From Tricholoma matsutake (taxonomy: Eukaryota > Basidiomycota > Agaricomycetes > Agaricales > Tricholomataceae), in the NCBI GenBank assembly GCA_026075535.2, contig AP026541.1, positions 13,144,001 to 13,208,000 on the forward strand: a stretch of DNA of 64,000 bases, written 5' to 3'. A model generated the notes under the pieces. The model was not told where the DNA came from. It saw only the letters and a list, made by a program, of their open reading frames with translations, and searched no databases. Below, in pieces: positions 34,106-45,989 of this stretch. The first letter of the stretch is position 1; every line of letters begins with the position of its first letter. The translations under genes and the position numbers were made by a program.

Positions 34106-36739
34106 ATGCCCAGTTCCTCAGCTCCTCCAAATCCGAATCCTTCCAGACCTCCTCCTATGGGTCCTGCTTTTATGCCCGATGCGGAGACGACTGGGGGTGC
34201 TCCAGGCCCAATGCCTCCTCCTTCCAACATGACATCGTCTGACTCCACCCCTTCAAATATGGGCTCAACTGGCTCAATGTTTACATCTCTTTATTCCCTA
34301 GCCATCCCCATGCCAACACCTTGCACCGACAACATGCCGTACTTCAAAGGGACACACATTGAAGACTTTCTTGATGCACTCGAGAACCATGCTGATAATG
34401 CTTGACTTTCTCATACTTATTTACCTACTTACATTCCTTGTTACTGTAGTGACAAGATCCATCAAATGATACATCGACATGCCGTCTGGTCTGGGACTGA
34501 TTGGGCTGCGGCATGTGCCTTTTTGGTCAAGCTATATGCTTCAGGGGATCAAGATCCACTCATCACAAGTGACAAGTTCCAGGCATGGGTCAAGAGACAC
34601 GCAACTGAAGGTGCATTCACTCATTTACAGAATATTGACAAATACTACCAAAGATTTATTACACAGTCCGATTTCCTGATTGCACAGCAAGAGATTCTAC
34701 AATGAGACGTTAACCTTTTATTCTTCCAGGGGATTTCCGATCCGATCCGCAAGAAGGTCAAGAAGGGTCTGCCGTCTGCCAACCAAAAGATTACAAACCC
34801 TCTGGATGTCGATGTGACCTTGGGTGTGCTACAAAGGGAGTTTGACGAGACGGATCTCAATGCCATGGTGCATGATATTGATTTACATGATTATTCAGAT
34901 GACAAAGAGTCCGATAACTCTGATCTCGAAACCATGGCACGAGCCAAGTTGAAGCTGAAAAAGAAGAAATCTGTTAAGTTTGAATCCAATATTGTTCCAG
35001 CAGCTCCTGTTGTTGAACCAATTCCTATGGCTGATGTGGATACATTGAGTCGACAGGTGCAGGAGCTAGTGATGGAAAAGCAATGTCTACTTCAAGAATT
35101 GGCAAACGCATGCAACCCTACACCACCTGCAGAACAAAAGTGTTTTATCTGTGATGGAACCTTCATTCATCATTTGGGAGTTGCTAATTGCATAGAGACT
35201 AGAAATTTGATTAACAAGGGCCTTGCAATCTACAACACGGTAGGTAGGCTAGTTCGTCCCGACAGTACTGACGTTCCTAGGAATGGAGGCGGTATCGGCG
35301 GCATTGCAAGAATCCTTCGAGAAGAGAAAGCTTGCCAAAGCGACCCTGGTCCCTCATGAAAAGGTAAAGAACGCGAAACTCCTCTTCACTTTGCTCAACC
35401 TGCAGGAATCCAATGCAATTGCCATGACCTTCTTGGTCGCGACATCTATGCAATATCCTTGGTGCCTCAGTGGACAACTAGCTATCCAGTCACTTGGTCC
35501 CAGAAAAAGCTTCCCCAAACAGAACCCTACCCAAAAACACCTGAATGCAAACAAAAACAGGCCCCAATTGTTCTGCCTCTGCCAAACCATGTGCCTACTG
35601 TTCAAGTTCAAGTTCCAGCTCCTCCTCCACTTCCATCTGCTCCTGTACCTGCACCTCATCTCCCCAAACCTACAAAACTTCCAAAGGCCACCACGCGAGT
35701 TGAACCAGCACCTCCACCTCCTCAGCTGCCTTATCAAAACACGGCCGATGCATGGAAAGAGAAGAAGAAGACCACCACCAAGAAAGCTGACTATCAAGAT
35801 GTGGAGATGCAAGATGCAATGAAAAGCAAAGGGGGATACCATTTCACTTCTACAATTCAAGAAATGGCAGATGGTGATGTCATTCAGTCCTGAATCCTCG
35901 ATACAATGATTACTTTACTGCTTCGTGACATTATAGGCATGTCTGCAGATCTACAGAAGCATTTTGCAGGCTTAAAGAAGACTCGACGGGAATATTCCCA
36001 GAAGGTAGCAGCCGCTTCGCATGGTCATTGGGAATGTGAGGACGAGTGTGGATCTGAAGGTGAGTCAGATACTGAGTTATCTACTGATGAAGAATACCAG
36101 GAGATGGCTAAAATGGAATTGAGACTCCAGTTCTCTTATGATATGAATGAAGATGTCCACAAAGTCCTTGAATGTTACACTTCTGCTGTCTCTCTACATA
36201 CAGCCCCTCTATTTGCAATGTCCACTGGCAGTTTTGAAGGTAATATGGCTGGCCACAAAGTGACGTTCATGGTCAACACGGGCTCGGAACTCACCCTGAT
36301 GGCAGAAGAGTTTTATCGACAAACAAGTCTCCCTCTCGATCACGATGGGAGACGCTGGTCACTCAAAGGTATTAATGGTCCTGCTGTGCCTCTCGTAGGA
36401 TGTGTTTGGAACTCTCCCATCAATATTGGCGGGCATTCTTTTGATCATCACTTCTTTGTTTCATCTGAAGGTACAGGGAAGCAGGAAATAATTTTAGGAC
36501 AGCCGTGGATGTTGTGGTATGCTGCTGATATTTCATATAGCTGTTCCGAGGGAGTGCACCTCCACCTATGGGCTAATGGCGAATGGTGTTGTCCCAAACA
36601 CAAGCATCGCATTCCCCCAACACTTTCTATTCAGTTATGTCCTGTTGATTCTCCACGAAATGCTGATTGTCTAGTTTTACAGCTTCTCTCACACCGTGCA
36701 ACAATTGAAGAGGTTTCTGATGAAGATGTGGAAAACTAG
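34106..36739 (+). pseudogene. DUF4100-type Ty3/gypsy gag and protease
   Basis: The gag begins MPSSSAPPNPNP at 34106. It is Pro-rich, then has MPYFKGTHIEDFLDALENHA. After TGA (34403-34405) the frame continues HTYLPTYIPCYCSDK and WSGTDWAAACAF, and after TGA (34703-34705) GISDPIRKKVKKGLPSANQK. The segment 34814-35359 ends with a Cys/His knuckle-like CFICDGTFIHHLG. 35459-35893 is Pro-rich, and after TGA (35891-35893) comes a DUF4100-like block. The protease is near 36240-36540 (FMVNTGSELTLMAEEF, where the usual Asp is Asn, and IILGQPWMLWYAADISY). It stops at TAG 36737-36739. The parts are recognisable in order but the copy is dead. Confidence 0.7.
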
Positions 36740-36749
36740 CGATGTGCAC

Positions 36750-39269
36750 ACAGCCTGAACCTCAGTTGATGGGGGGTGCTCCCATTCCTATTTTTGGACA
36801 TACAATTTCTTGTCTTGCTGGTTTTGCAACTCACAATGGAGATTTGATTGAGCATTCAAAACTGATACTCCCTCCAGAGAGCTATGATTCCCTTCTTTGA
36901 ACAATGATTCATGCTGCACCTGCCACTCCCATATTGACTCCTTGGTCTGCTAGAGCATTGGCTCCTCCACCTTTTTATTTGAATGCTGCTAAATGCAAGT
37001 ACAAGCCCATTGACCGTAAAGTCTGGCCTGTTCCTACTTACATGCCTGATCCCTTGGGGCAAGAGTTTAAGCCCATCAAAATTCCCATTTTGCCTTCTCT
37101 TCCACTTGATCCACCTGCTTATGCCGATTTTGAACCTACAGAAAGGTTGACTCAAGAATGACTCGATAAGATTTTACAGAGTGTTCCTGACAGTTTTCTT
37201 TCCTCTCAAGAAATTGATTTATTAGTTTTTGTGCTACATTCTAGAGACAAAGCTTTAGCCTTCGAAGATTGTGAACATGGTACATTCTCCTGAGAATATT
37301 ACCCTGACTACGACATTCCTGTTATAGAGCATATTCCTTGGTTCTTGCTGCCTATTTGTGTCCCAAAGGCAATTGAAGCCAACGTTCACCGTATCCTTGA
37401 AGAACAAAAAGTGGCAGGCAAGTATGAAGTTTCAACTGCCTCCTGTTGCTCCCCAATGTTTGCTGTGGTGAAGAAAGAGCCGGGAATCCGACTTGTTGCA
37501 GATGTCCAAGAACTCAATAAAGTCACCATCCATGATTTGGCACTCCCGCCTTGTATAGACGATTTTGCTGAAGGGTTTGCTGGTCGTCACATTTATGGCT
37601 TATTTGATCTATTTGCAGGCTACAACAGCCGTGTTTTGGCAGTGAAGTCTCGCCCTATGATGACATTGAGTACTATTATTGGCCCTCTTCGACTGATATG
37701 TTTACCACAGGGAGCTACAAATTTGGTTCCAGAATTTTGTAAATGTACTAACCACTGCCTTTCTGGCGACATTCCGGACCATGCAGATGTTTTTATTGAC
37801 GATGTAGGTGCTAAGGGGCCATACAGCAATTACGACGATGAAGAAATAAGCCCGGTTATTCAAAGGTTCATATATGAATTTGCTACCACTGTTGACTGTA
37901 TTTTGGTCAGGATGATCTATGCAGGTATCACCGCTTTGGGGAACAAGCTGGTCCTTGTGGTCCCTCATCTACACATCATGGGCACTGAAGTCTCAAAAGA
38001 TGGCTGGCACTTATCCCATGGCATCGCTTCAAAGATCCTCAACTGGCCTGACCTGCAGTCTGTCTCTGACATATGATCATTCCTCAGAACCACAGGAGTT
38101 GGTAGAAAATGGATTAAGGGTTTCTCTTTAATTGTTAAACCACTAACATTACTGACACATGCAATGGGAGAATCATTTTTCTTTGGCCCCGAGGCACACG
38201 AGGCTCAGCAAAAGATCAAGGAATTGATCTCGACCGCTCCAGTTTTGGTATGTCTCGATTATGAAAAGGTTAAATTGGCAACCAGGCACTACATACCCCT
38301 GGGCGATGACAGCCTTGTCATCATTGCAATTGATTCCTCAATGTATGGCTCAGGTTGGGTGGCATATCAGATACAGAACACAGAGAAGCCCCCGATTCTT
38401 TTTGGTTCATGCACTTACAGCAAAACTGAATCTAGATATTCTCAACCTAAAGCTGAAATCTATGGCATCTTTCGAGCACTGAAGGAACTTTGACACCGAA
38501 TATGGGGAATCTATTTTAGGATTGAAGTTGATGCTAAATTCCTTCCTGAAATGCTCCATGCTCCCAAACTACCTAACGCCCCAATGACCAGGTGGCTTCT
38601 TTACATTCAACTCTTCGATTTTAACCTTGTTCATGTTCCCGCAAAAAAGCATAAAGTCCCTGATGGACTTTCGAGATGTAAACCTTCCCCCCTTGACTCT
38701 GACGACGAAGACACTGAGGCTTATCTACAGTTTTTTCCTGCTTGTCTGCTGCCATTTTTGCTGAACATTTTGTCCATTCAGAAGTTTTATCTGATTACGA
38801 TGGTGTGCTTTCATTTCCTACAGAATACTTTACTTCCTGGCTTGAGATGCAACGCTCAAGACTTCTTGGACATGGTATCACCTATCAAACAACAACTTCT
38901 GACACTCTCCATATTTCCTATTTTGCGACTGTGCCAAATAACCAAGATGCAATGGGCGTTAACATGAATGTCATTGGCAATTATGTCATCGACTCAGTGC
39001 GCGACGTGTATAAGTTCCCTAACTCCTTGATTGCCCAATCCCTCCTTTTGGCTAACCATACTGAAAGCTATGTTGGTCATGAATTCTTTTTCAGAAAGGT
39101 CAAGATGGAGCAGGTGGTGGATTGTGATTGGGGCGGAGAGCTTATTTCAATTTGTATTTCTGAATATTCAAGCTGTTATATTACTGAACTTTTATATGAT
39201 AACAGCTCCAATGGTGAGGCTCAGTTTGATGATTGCACAGGCTATGACTTGCCCCACAACTCTCAGTGA
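36750..39269 (+). pseudogene. Same gypsy element: reverse transcriptase and RNase H, no integrase
   Basis: After a linker broken by TGAs (near 36897, 37159 and 37292) the frame 37345-38076 encodes RT. Blocks are GIRLVADVQELNKVTIHD, HIYGLFDLFAGYNSR, CLPQGATNLVPEF and HADVFIDDVGAKGP, the last holding the active-site Asp pair. A TGA (38074-38076) precedes SFLRTTGVGRKWIKGFS. RNase H is at 38300-38490 (IIAIDSSMYGSGW, ESRYSQPKAEIYGIFRALKE), then a TGA (38491-38493) and the tail FNLVHVPAKKHKVPDGLSRC. From 38742 the text continues in another frame to 39269 and stops before any integrase. The 3' LTR is absent, and minisatellite DNA begins directly after. Confidence 0.7.
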
Positions 39270-39271
39270 CT

Positions 39272-39735
39272 TTAGACCATTATATATGGACTAACTAATG
39301 GTGGCTTTAGGCCATATTTAATGGTCCAGCTAATGTGGGCCCATAGACTGTAATAGACCATAGAAGATGTGTGGGCTCATCTGGCAGGTATAAGTTCATT
39401 TAAATAGAATGGGCTCATGGGTGAAATGAGTAGAGCTTTATACCACATGTGATGGGTGGGCCCATGGGATATGTTAGTATTGGAATAGACCATAGATGAT
39501 GGGTGGGCTTATAGGACATGAAGACTTAGCAGTAGACCATGGATGATGGGGTGGGCCCAAGTGTAATTTTGGGACTGGTATGGATCATGTATAATGGGTG
39601 GGCCTATGTGATATGTTAGCATTGGAGCAGACCATGGCTGATGGGTGGGCCTATAGGACATACTGAAGCAGTAGACTATGAATGTTATGGTAGGCCCATG
39701 TAGGTCATGTTAGCAGTGTATTAGACAATGAGATG
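39272..39735 (+). repeat. Minisatellite of about 60-base units
   Basis: About seven degenerate units around TAGACCATGGATGATGGGTG followed by GGCCCATAGGACATGTTAGC. They begin at the broken end of the gypsy element. Confidence 0.6.
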
Positions 39736-39849
39736 AGGCTCTTACCATTGCTACATCTTAGCCTTCTAAGAGACTACATGGTAGCAAATGCCCATATTAC
39801 ATATCAGCATCATAGATTCATAGTAGACCTTGAATATTTATTTGTTCTC

Positions 39850-40075
39850 TACTTGTGGCTGGATTGAACCATCAGGGTGAGTACATCAGGATTGAACCAT
39901 CTCGGTGAGTAGATCTTGATTGGTCCATCGGGGTAAGAATATTGGGATTGAACCATCAGGGTAGGTACATTGGGAGAAGATTGTTCCATTGATGTAAGTC
40001 CATTGTGTTGGAATTTCATTGAGGTTAGTACCATGGGAATTGGTTCATCAATGTGGGAACATCAGATCAGAACAT
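39850..40075 (+). repeat. Minisatellite of about 32-base units
   Basis: Units read ATTGAACCATCAGGGTGAGT followed by ACATCGGG-like text, about six copies with growing divergence. The open frame on the minus strand is an artefact of the period. Confidence 0.55.
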
Positions 40076-40229
40076 CAGTATATTTCCACTTTTCTATACT
40101 TTTGTTGGACTGTTCCAGCCTAATATATTTAAGTAGTGTTAGTGTCAGTGATAATATAATTCACTCTGATGTACTCATTCCTGCTTCAAGCTTACATCCC
40201 AATATTGGCATTCATTAAAATAATGTAAA

Positions 40230-40673
40230 CTACAACTCAAATTTTGAATTGTTAGCTACATATGTCTTGAGGCAATCATGCAGTTGTTCAACACCAGCTG
40301 CAAGATATAACTCTGCTTCAAGATATAACTCTGCTTCCAACAACCTGGAGAGCAGGATGGCCTGCTTTTCCTTTGCTGTTGTCCTTACCTCAATGCCTCT
40401 TATTGCCTCTCCACTTCCACTTTCCAAACCCAAATCCTTCATCAACTCCTCGATGCCAGGCTGCAAGAGGAAGGAGCAGACTGAAGCCGCCAACTCTTCA
40501 ATCATTCCCTTCCCCTGATCCTCTACTGCTCTCCCCTTTCCCTTCACCGCTTTCCCAGATCCCAGCATGATGTCATCCACTTCCACTATCCCCACCATCT
40601 CCTGCAGATTCTCCTCCTCCACAAACTCCACCTCATCCGATTCATCACCACCATCATCCCCCAGCTGGTCCAC
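40230..40673 (-). CDS. Acidic hypothetical protein fragment
   Basis: A 147-codon minus-strand frame without stops. It has an acidic start (DDGGDESDEVEFVEEENLQE), a Gly/Lys linker and a helical end with a tandem duplication EAELYLEAELYL, then GVEQLHDCLKTYVANN. The first codon of the frame is GTG, so the true start is probably in an upstream exon. The frame is clean and low-complexity only in part, which favours a real exon. It resembles no domain that I can name. It sits head to head with the gene at 40769. Confidence 0.4.
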   Translation of the reverse strand: MDQLGDDGGDESDEVEFVEEENLQEMVGIVEVDDIMLGSGKAVKGKGRAVEDQGKGMIEELAASVCSFLLQPGIEELMKDLGLESGSGEAIRGIEVRTTAKEKQAILLSRLLEAELYLEAELYLAAGVEQLHDCLKTYVANNSKFEL

Positions 40674-40768
40674 CTGCTCCCACCCAATGCTTTCAGAGGA
40701 GGGCAGCAGTACTCGGGAGTGGTTTTCAGAAGGGCATCAGACACCAGGTAGGTTTCACTCAGTTTAGC

Positions 40769-42759
40769 TTGAATTATCTACATATTGAATCACATATAGT
40801 ACCTCATGCAGTTCGGAATGGAGTAGCTGCCTCTATAATAAATCCAATTGTCATCCCAGGCAACATCCAGATTCATTCAAGGGATGAAATGTTGCAAATT
40901 ATTCCCCCATGGCCCACTTCAACTGGCCCGGCTTCAAGTCATCGTAGCATTCCTTTGGCCAGAATGACAGTGGATCCATCAACACAATACCAGCTTTCGA
41001 AAATGACTCCCATGGGACAGAGGAGCCATTCACAGACTCATATCAAAAGCAGTGAGTATGTGAACGACTCTTCTGATGAGATAAAGGAAGAGGCCTGGTT
41101 GGAAGAAGCAGGAGAGAGAGGGCGGAGCAGGATGAAGAAGGTGGATGTTAAATGAAAGCAGAAGGATACAGCAGAGGCGATGGATGTGGATTCGGAGGAG
41201 CTCAACCAGCCTGTGGAGGGGTCATCACAACCCTCAAGAAGATCACAACCCAAGGCAACAACATCAAAATCAAGCATGAAGCCTGGAACAGAGACCATGC
41301 ATCTGCCGAATTTGGGCAACATGGAGGCTTGTGCAAGGTGTGTGAAGCTGGAGGTGAGATGTGTGTATGCAGGCAACACCGCTTGTTTGTCATGTCGAGG
41401 TCGCAAGCAGAAGTGTACAAAGGTTGTTGGGGAGTGGTGGACAAGAGGGAAAGTGACAGTGACAAAGGAAGGAAAGACACAGGTCATCAAGTCAGAACCA
41501 AGAGCAACCCCAACAACACCTGTGTTGGGTGATGAAAACATGTTGGAACCTTCCCCATCAAACCCAAGCCTACGCCGATCAACCAGGACCTGAAGCACTT
41601 CAAGGCCACCTGAGGCAGCTAAGGCTTCATCAACCCCAAGCAGGGGATCAATGCCAAAGCCACCAGTGACACCAAAGAGAGGGACGACTTCAAAACCAAC
41701 AAGGGCAGCAGTGGCGACACCAAAGGTGAAAGGAAAAGCAAAGCCAAGAAGTCGATACAAGTCGAAATCCAGGAAGACGGATGAGGACAAAGCCATGTTG
41801 GATGGTGGAGAGACTTGCCAGGGGTGGTAACAGTGCATCCATTGGGGCAGGTACCATCGGGGTACCTTTACTTTGTAAATTGGAAAGGGGAACAGGTCAG
41901 TGAGGCTGTCCGAGTTGTCAACAATGGTGAGGCGAGTGTTGAGGGAGAAATGGCAATGGTGCAACAGCTTCAATGGGAGAATAACCGACTGACTAAGGAG
42001 GTGACAGAGATTCGAGAGGAGATGAGGAAGATGAAGGAGATGATGGTAGCAATGGAAATGAGCCAAAGGGTGCTTATCAGCAACCACAATGCCCATACTG
42101 CACTCCTGGAACAGCATTGGCAAACATTGACCAAAGTCATGTCCCAACCTACAATGCCCTCCAACTGCTGAACACCTGAGGATGGAGGTGTCATGGAGAG
42201 TCTCAGCATGCCACCATCCTGCTTTTCGTCATCACCCTATCCCTCACATTCTATGAACATTGTCCCATATCCCTCCCCTTATCCCCCTAATGATTTCACA
42301 TCACCTGTTATTACTCCGAGGAGTTCAAGAGTCTTCAACAACATTATTCAGCCCAGCATGTTACAGCTGAACAAACTCAGGATTACACAAAGTCCGAATC
42401 CTTCCGGTCAGTATCATCGAACCTCTGATGGTGCAATGGAGGAAGAATGACAGGTTGTGGGACCATCCCATGCAGCTTTGGCAAGTGGACAGGATGTATG
42501 AGAGATGGCTTCACAAGTGGTAGCCCCAGAGGTTGCATTGAATACCATGCCAGAGGTTGAGAATGTAGATGAGAGTGATGGCGCAATAACAAAGGAACAG
42601 GAGGCCAAGAGACCTAGGATGGTCATGCCCAGGATAATGGAATCTCTGGCATCAGGAATGGAAGATGAATATGATAGAGATTCTTTTGCCATGGCAATTG
42701 ACGAATCCGATGAGGAATTGGACAGGGATTGTCAGTATAACTGGGAAACATTACTGTAG
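40769..42759 (+). pseudogene. Hypothetical protein with a central Zn2Cys6-spaced cluster and coiled coil
   Basis: Five frame segments form one reading, separated only by TGA stops (41153-41155, 41591-41593, 42169-42171, 42448-42450, near 42499) and one shift near 41825. The second segment has cysteines spaced C-x2-C-x6-C-x7-C-x2-C-x6-C (CARCVKLEVRC...CLSCRGRKQKC, near 41330-41420), which is the spacing of fungal Zn2Cys6 binuclear clusters. Basic Ser/Pro/Lys text follows. A heptad-rich coiled coil (LQWENNRLTKEVTEIREEMR) lies near 41970-42060 and a Ser/Pro tail ends at TAG 42757-42759. The natural stop is TAG while all the others are TGA. DNA binding is plausible but not shown. Similar proteins are dispersed in mushroom genomes. 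Confidence 0.5.
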
Positions 42760-42836
42760 TGTTAAAATGATTATTGTCAACAGCTTTGGTAAGATAGGCA
42801 TTCATGGATTACTGCATGCAAACTAGTACATAACTG

Positions 42837-43487
42837 ACATGACAAAATGATGACCAGAGAAAACGACCCGACAAAATGACCTGACAACATGACCCGACAA
42901 AATGACCCGACAACATGACCTGACAAAATGACCCGACATGATCTCACAAAATGACCCAACAAAATGACCCAACAAAATGACCCAACATTTTGTCGGGTCA
43001 TCTAGTGTCGGGTCATCTAGTGTCGGGTCATCTATTGTTGGGTCACAATACTTATTTGGTCAATTTGTTGGGTCCTTTAGTCAGGTCATTTTGTCACATC
43101 CTCAGGTTACTTGGCTAGGTGATCATTTTGTCGGGTCATTTTGTCGGGCCATCCAGTGTCGGGTTATCTAGTGTCGGGTCAGTTTTGTCGGGTCATTTTG
43201 TCAGGTCATCAGGCCATTTTTCCAGGCGATCAGTTTGTGGGGTCATTTTGTGGGGTCATCATTGGTTCTGGTCATTTCATCAGATCATTTTGTCAGGTCA
43301 TCTAATGGTGGGTCATTTTGTCGGGTCATTTTGTTGGGTCATTTTGTCGGGCCATCCAGTGCATTTTGTCAGGTGATCAGTTTGCCGGGTTGTTTTGTCA
43401 GGTCATCTACTGTCGGGTCATTTTGTTGGGTCATTTTGTTGGGTCATTTTGTTGGGTCATTTTGTCAGGTCATTTTGTTGGGTCATT
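42837..43487. repeat. Foldback minisatellite of a 13-16 base unit
   Basis: From 42837 to about 42985 the unit is TGACCCGACAAAA; from there to 43487 it is the complement, TTTTGTCGGGTCA, with spacers such as TCTAGTG. The two arms meet at a dyad near 42985 (GACCCAACATTTTGTCGGGT). Frames on the plus strand with GSFCRVILLGHF repeats are artefacts of this array. Many units differ only as CG versus TG or CA. Confidence 0.7.
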
Positions 43488-43708
43488 TGTCTATAGTGAA
43501 TGCTCGAAAATTCCAAACAAAGACCACTATGCTTGTCTGGATACTATTCTACCTTTACATTTTCCTTCCCTTTTGTTTCTTCATCTCTGCCTTCTTTGGA
43601 ATTATCTTTAAATTAGACTGCTCACTTATTGGTACTGGTTTTTCAGTTGTGTTTTGAGTAGACCACCTTTGAGGGGGCTTCAAAACTGCAGGACATTTCA
43701 ATTATTTA

Positions 43709-45795
43709 TCATCTTGGACAAAATAGACCAAGCTTACTCAATGACTGTAAATGAGCAGGCACATCAATAGAAACTTTTGGCTTCTTCTTTGGTGGTTCCT
43801 TTATCTTCTCAGCCAACCTCAATTTCATCACCTTTCCTTTCTGCATCATCTCTGGTTCTTGCTGATCCCCCCCCTGAATCTCATACTCATTTGTTGCAGT
43901 GTTGGCACTCTTCCCAGCATCCACGGCCCTACCAGTCTGTTTGCTTAAAGGTCATATCATACTCTTTTGAACAAGTTCCATTGCCAGGCTGACCTTCTGC
44001 CATTTCCTAACTGGATGCATCTTGCTATTTCTGGAATTTCCTGCAATCAGAATTGGTGTCTTGCTTGGCCCGACCTTTGGTTGTCTGGACTGCATTACAT
44101 CTTCCTCTTCTGATGACTCCATCTGATTGACCAATGTGAAATCAAACACTTCACCTGATTCCTCAACCCAATTTAATGTGGGAGCCCTCCATTTATGCCT
44201 TCTTGAATCTGGAACAATATGGTCAGTCCACCTTTCCTCAGGCTTCTCCACCCTCTTTTTCTTGCCTTTACCCTCCCTCTCACTCTTCTTGGTCCTTGGG
44301 TGGCTTGGGTGGCTTAGTGTTTTGGCATCGGAATCAGCATCGGAATCAGAATCGGAATTGGAATCATCTCTTGATCTCTTCTTTCCCTTCAATTTTTTGT
44401 CCTGATGGAATTTGAAACCGAAACCATCGCTTTCCTGATTAGAGTACCAAAATGTCAAAATATCCTTGATCTGGTGGTCCTTCATCCTCGATGGATCCAT
44501 AAGCTTGAAACCATCAGGAACCTGATCTGCCCCAAAGTACTTATCTGCATCTTCAATGAACGACATCCAAGGAGGGATTGCACGTTCATTACTGCAAGCC
44601 AGACCTGACAAGTCATCTGGGATGAGAATGAACAAATGATTGCCAACCCACTCACGATATGCTGACCCGACATATGACCTGATTAACGCTTTCTTATCCA
44701 TCCCTTTGCTTGGCCAGTCAGTCGGCTCAGGAAGCAATGGATTCCCGTTGGCATCCATATCCAACTGAACATATGGCTTTCGACTTGAGGTTCCAATAGG
44801 AACTTGGAACTTTGCTTCTTCAGCTGCAGCTAACAAAAGACAATTATTTTGAATCTTTCCAATGAGAAATTATCCATTTACAATACATCTCCTTTGCATG
44901 CATGTTTAGAAGCCCCATGATTGGCTTGGTATCCAAATCTTTGTTTGCTTGGAAGAAAGACTTCCCTCTGAGATCTCCCATAAATTCATGCCTACAAAGA
45001 AAAAGGTTTAACTGGCAGAAACAAATTCAGACAGTGAACAGACTTAATGCATTTGTGACAAGTACTCCATTCACTTCCTTGTGGCATGTTAATACCAAAC
45101 AGTCCATTCCACAAGACTTTTTCATTTGCTTGCAGAAGGACTTCACATGCTTATGAGCCTGTTTTGCATTCCTGTTCTGCATTAGTATTGATAATACCAA
45201 TATTCAATGTGAATGACCTACCTTGCTTGCTCCTCAGCTGGGGGACCCATTTGATTCCATATATCGGCCAGGTCCTCCATCTTCCTTTTCTCTGCTTCTG
45301 ATGTCTTCCCCCAAAGGTTACTCAACTCCTTCTGGTATGTGCCAAATGCCTTTTGACTGTCCACCTTGCATGAAGTATCTTCTACCCATCCACCCATTTT
45401 TCCTTGAATCATTTCCATTAACTCCCCTTTTGCCTGAATGCTGAGAACCCTTCTACCTGTCCATTTCTTGATCCCCTTAAATTTCTCAGATGATTCTCTA
45501 GTTCTTCCATATGTATGGAACCAAGCATATACACCCTGTTCAAAAATGCCCTGTTCAAAGGCATTGCAAAATACTTTCCAATTCATGAACTGACCTTCTT
45601 CCTCAACTCCTTATCTTCCCTAGACCAGTGGGGATTCTTTTTCTTCATTTCATCATAAACTTTCTGACCAATTCTGCTCCGCTGTGAATGACCTCCCTCT
45701 CACTAGTGTTCCTTTCTGGCTTCTAGGATTTCCACATCTTCCCCTGTCAGCTTAAAGTGGACGAGTTCAGGAGGAACATGGGCTTCAGCTGGCAT
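43709..45795 (-). CDS. Multi-exon hypothetical protein of a mushroom multi-copy family
   Basis: Minus strand. The ATG at 45795-45793 opens MPAEAHVPPELVHFKLTGED. The next exon, after a short break, gives KVYDEMKKKNPHWSREDK. 45586-45218 encodes VYAWFHTYGRTRESSEKFKG, AFGTYQKELSNLWGKTSEAE and DIWNQMGPPAEEQA. A small exon (45000-44895) gives RHEFMGDLRGKSFFQANKDL. The last exon (44836-43952) has EWVGNHLFILIPDDLS, a Ser/Asp and Lys-rich stretch and WTDHIVPDSRRHKWRAPTLN. It meets TGA at 43952-43954, after which the frame continues (43924-43709) to a TAG-type end with KKKPKVSIDV, so the true C-terminus may be lost. Splice sites fit GT-AG. No enzyme motif is seen; the basic/acidic tail suggests a nuclear protein. 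The least damaged hypothetical gene in the window. Confidence 0.5.
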
Positions 45796-45918
45796 AGCAT
45801 ATAGTGATGTAATGTATGTGATGTGATGGTGGATAAGTGTATTTTTGGTGTTGTGGTATTGAAACAAGTACAAATCAGGATGCAGGGGAAATCATTTCAT
45901 TATGGAATCAATTATACC

Positions 45919-45982
45919 GATCATTGTCGATCATGGTCGATCATGGTTGATCAATTTTGATCATTGTCGATCATTGTCGATC
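45919..45982. promoter_or_regulatory. GATC array with exact 10-base period
   Basis: Seven GATC tetramers start at 45919, 45929, 45939, 45949, 45959, 45969 and 45979, in units such as GATCATTGTC. They lie 124-190 bases upstream of the minus-strand start at 45795. The spacing equals about one DNA turn, which could suit a protein array. It may equally be a young tandem duplication. Confidence 0.4.
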
Positions 45983-45989
45983 ATTAATT

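Noticed and set aside
39272..40075. CRISPR-like array
   Set aside because: Units are contiguous minisatellites without unique spacers, and the organism is a eukaryote.
42977..43657. Long plus-strand frames with repeated GSFCRVILLGHF text
   Set aside because: They are the translation of the TTTTGTCGGGTCA minisatellite in several frames.
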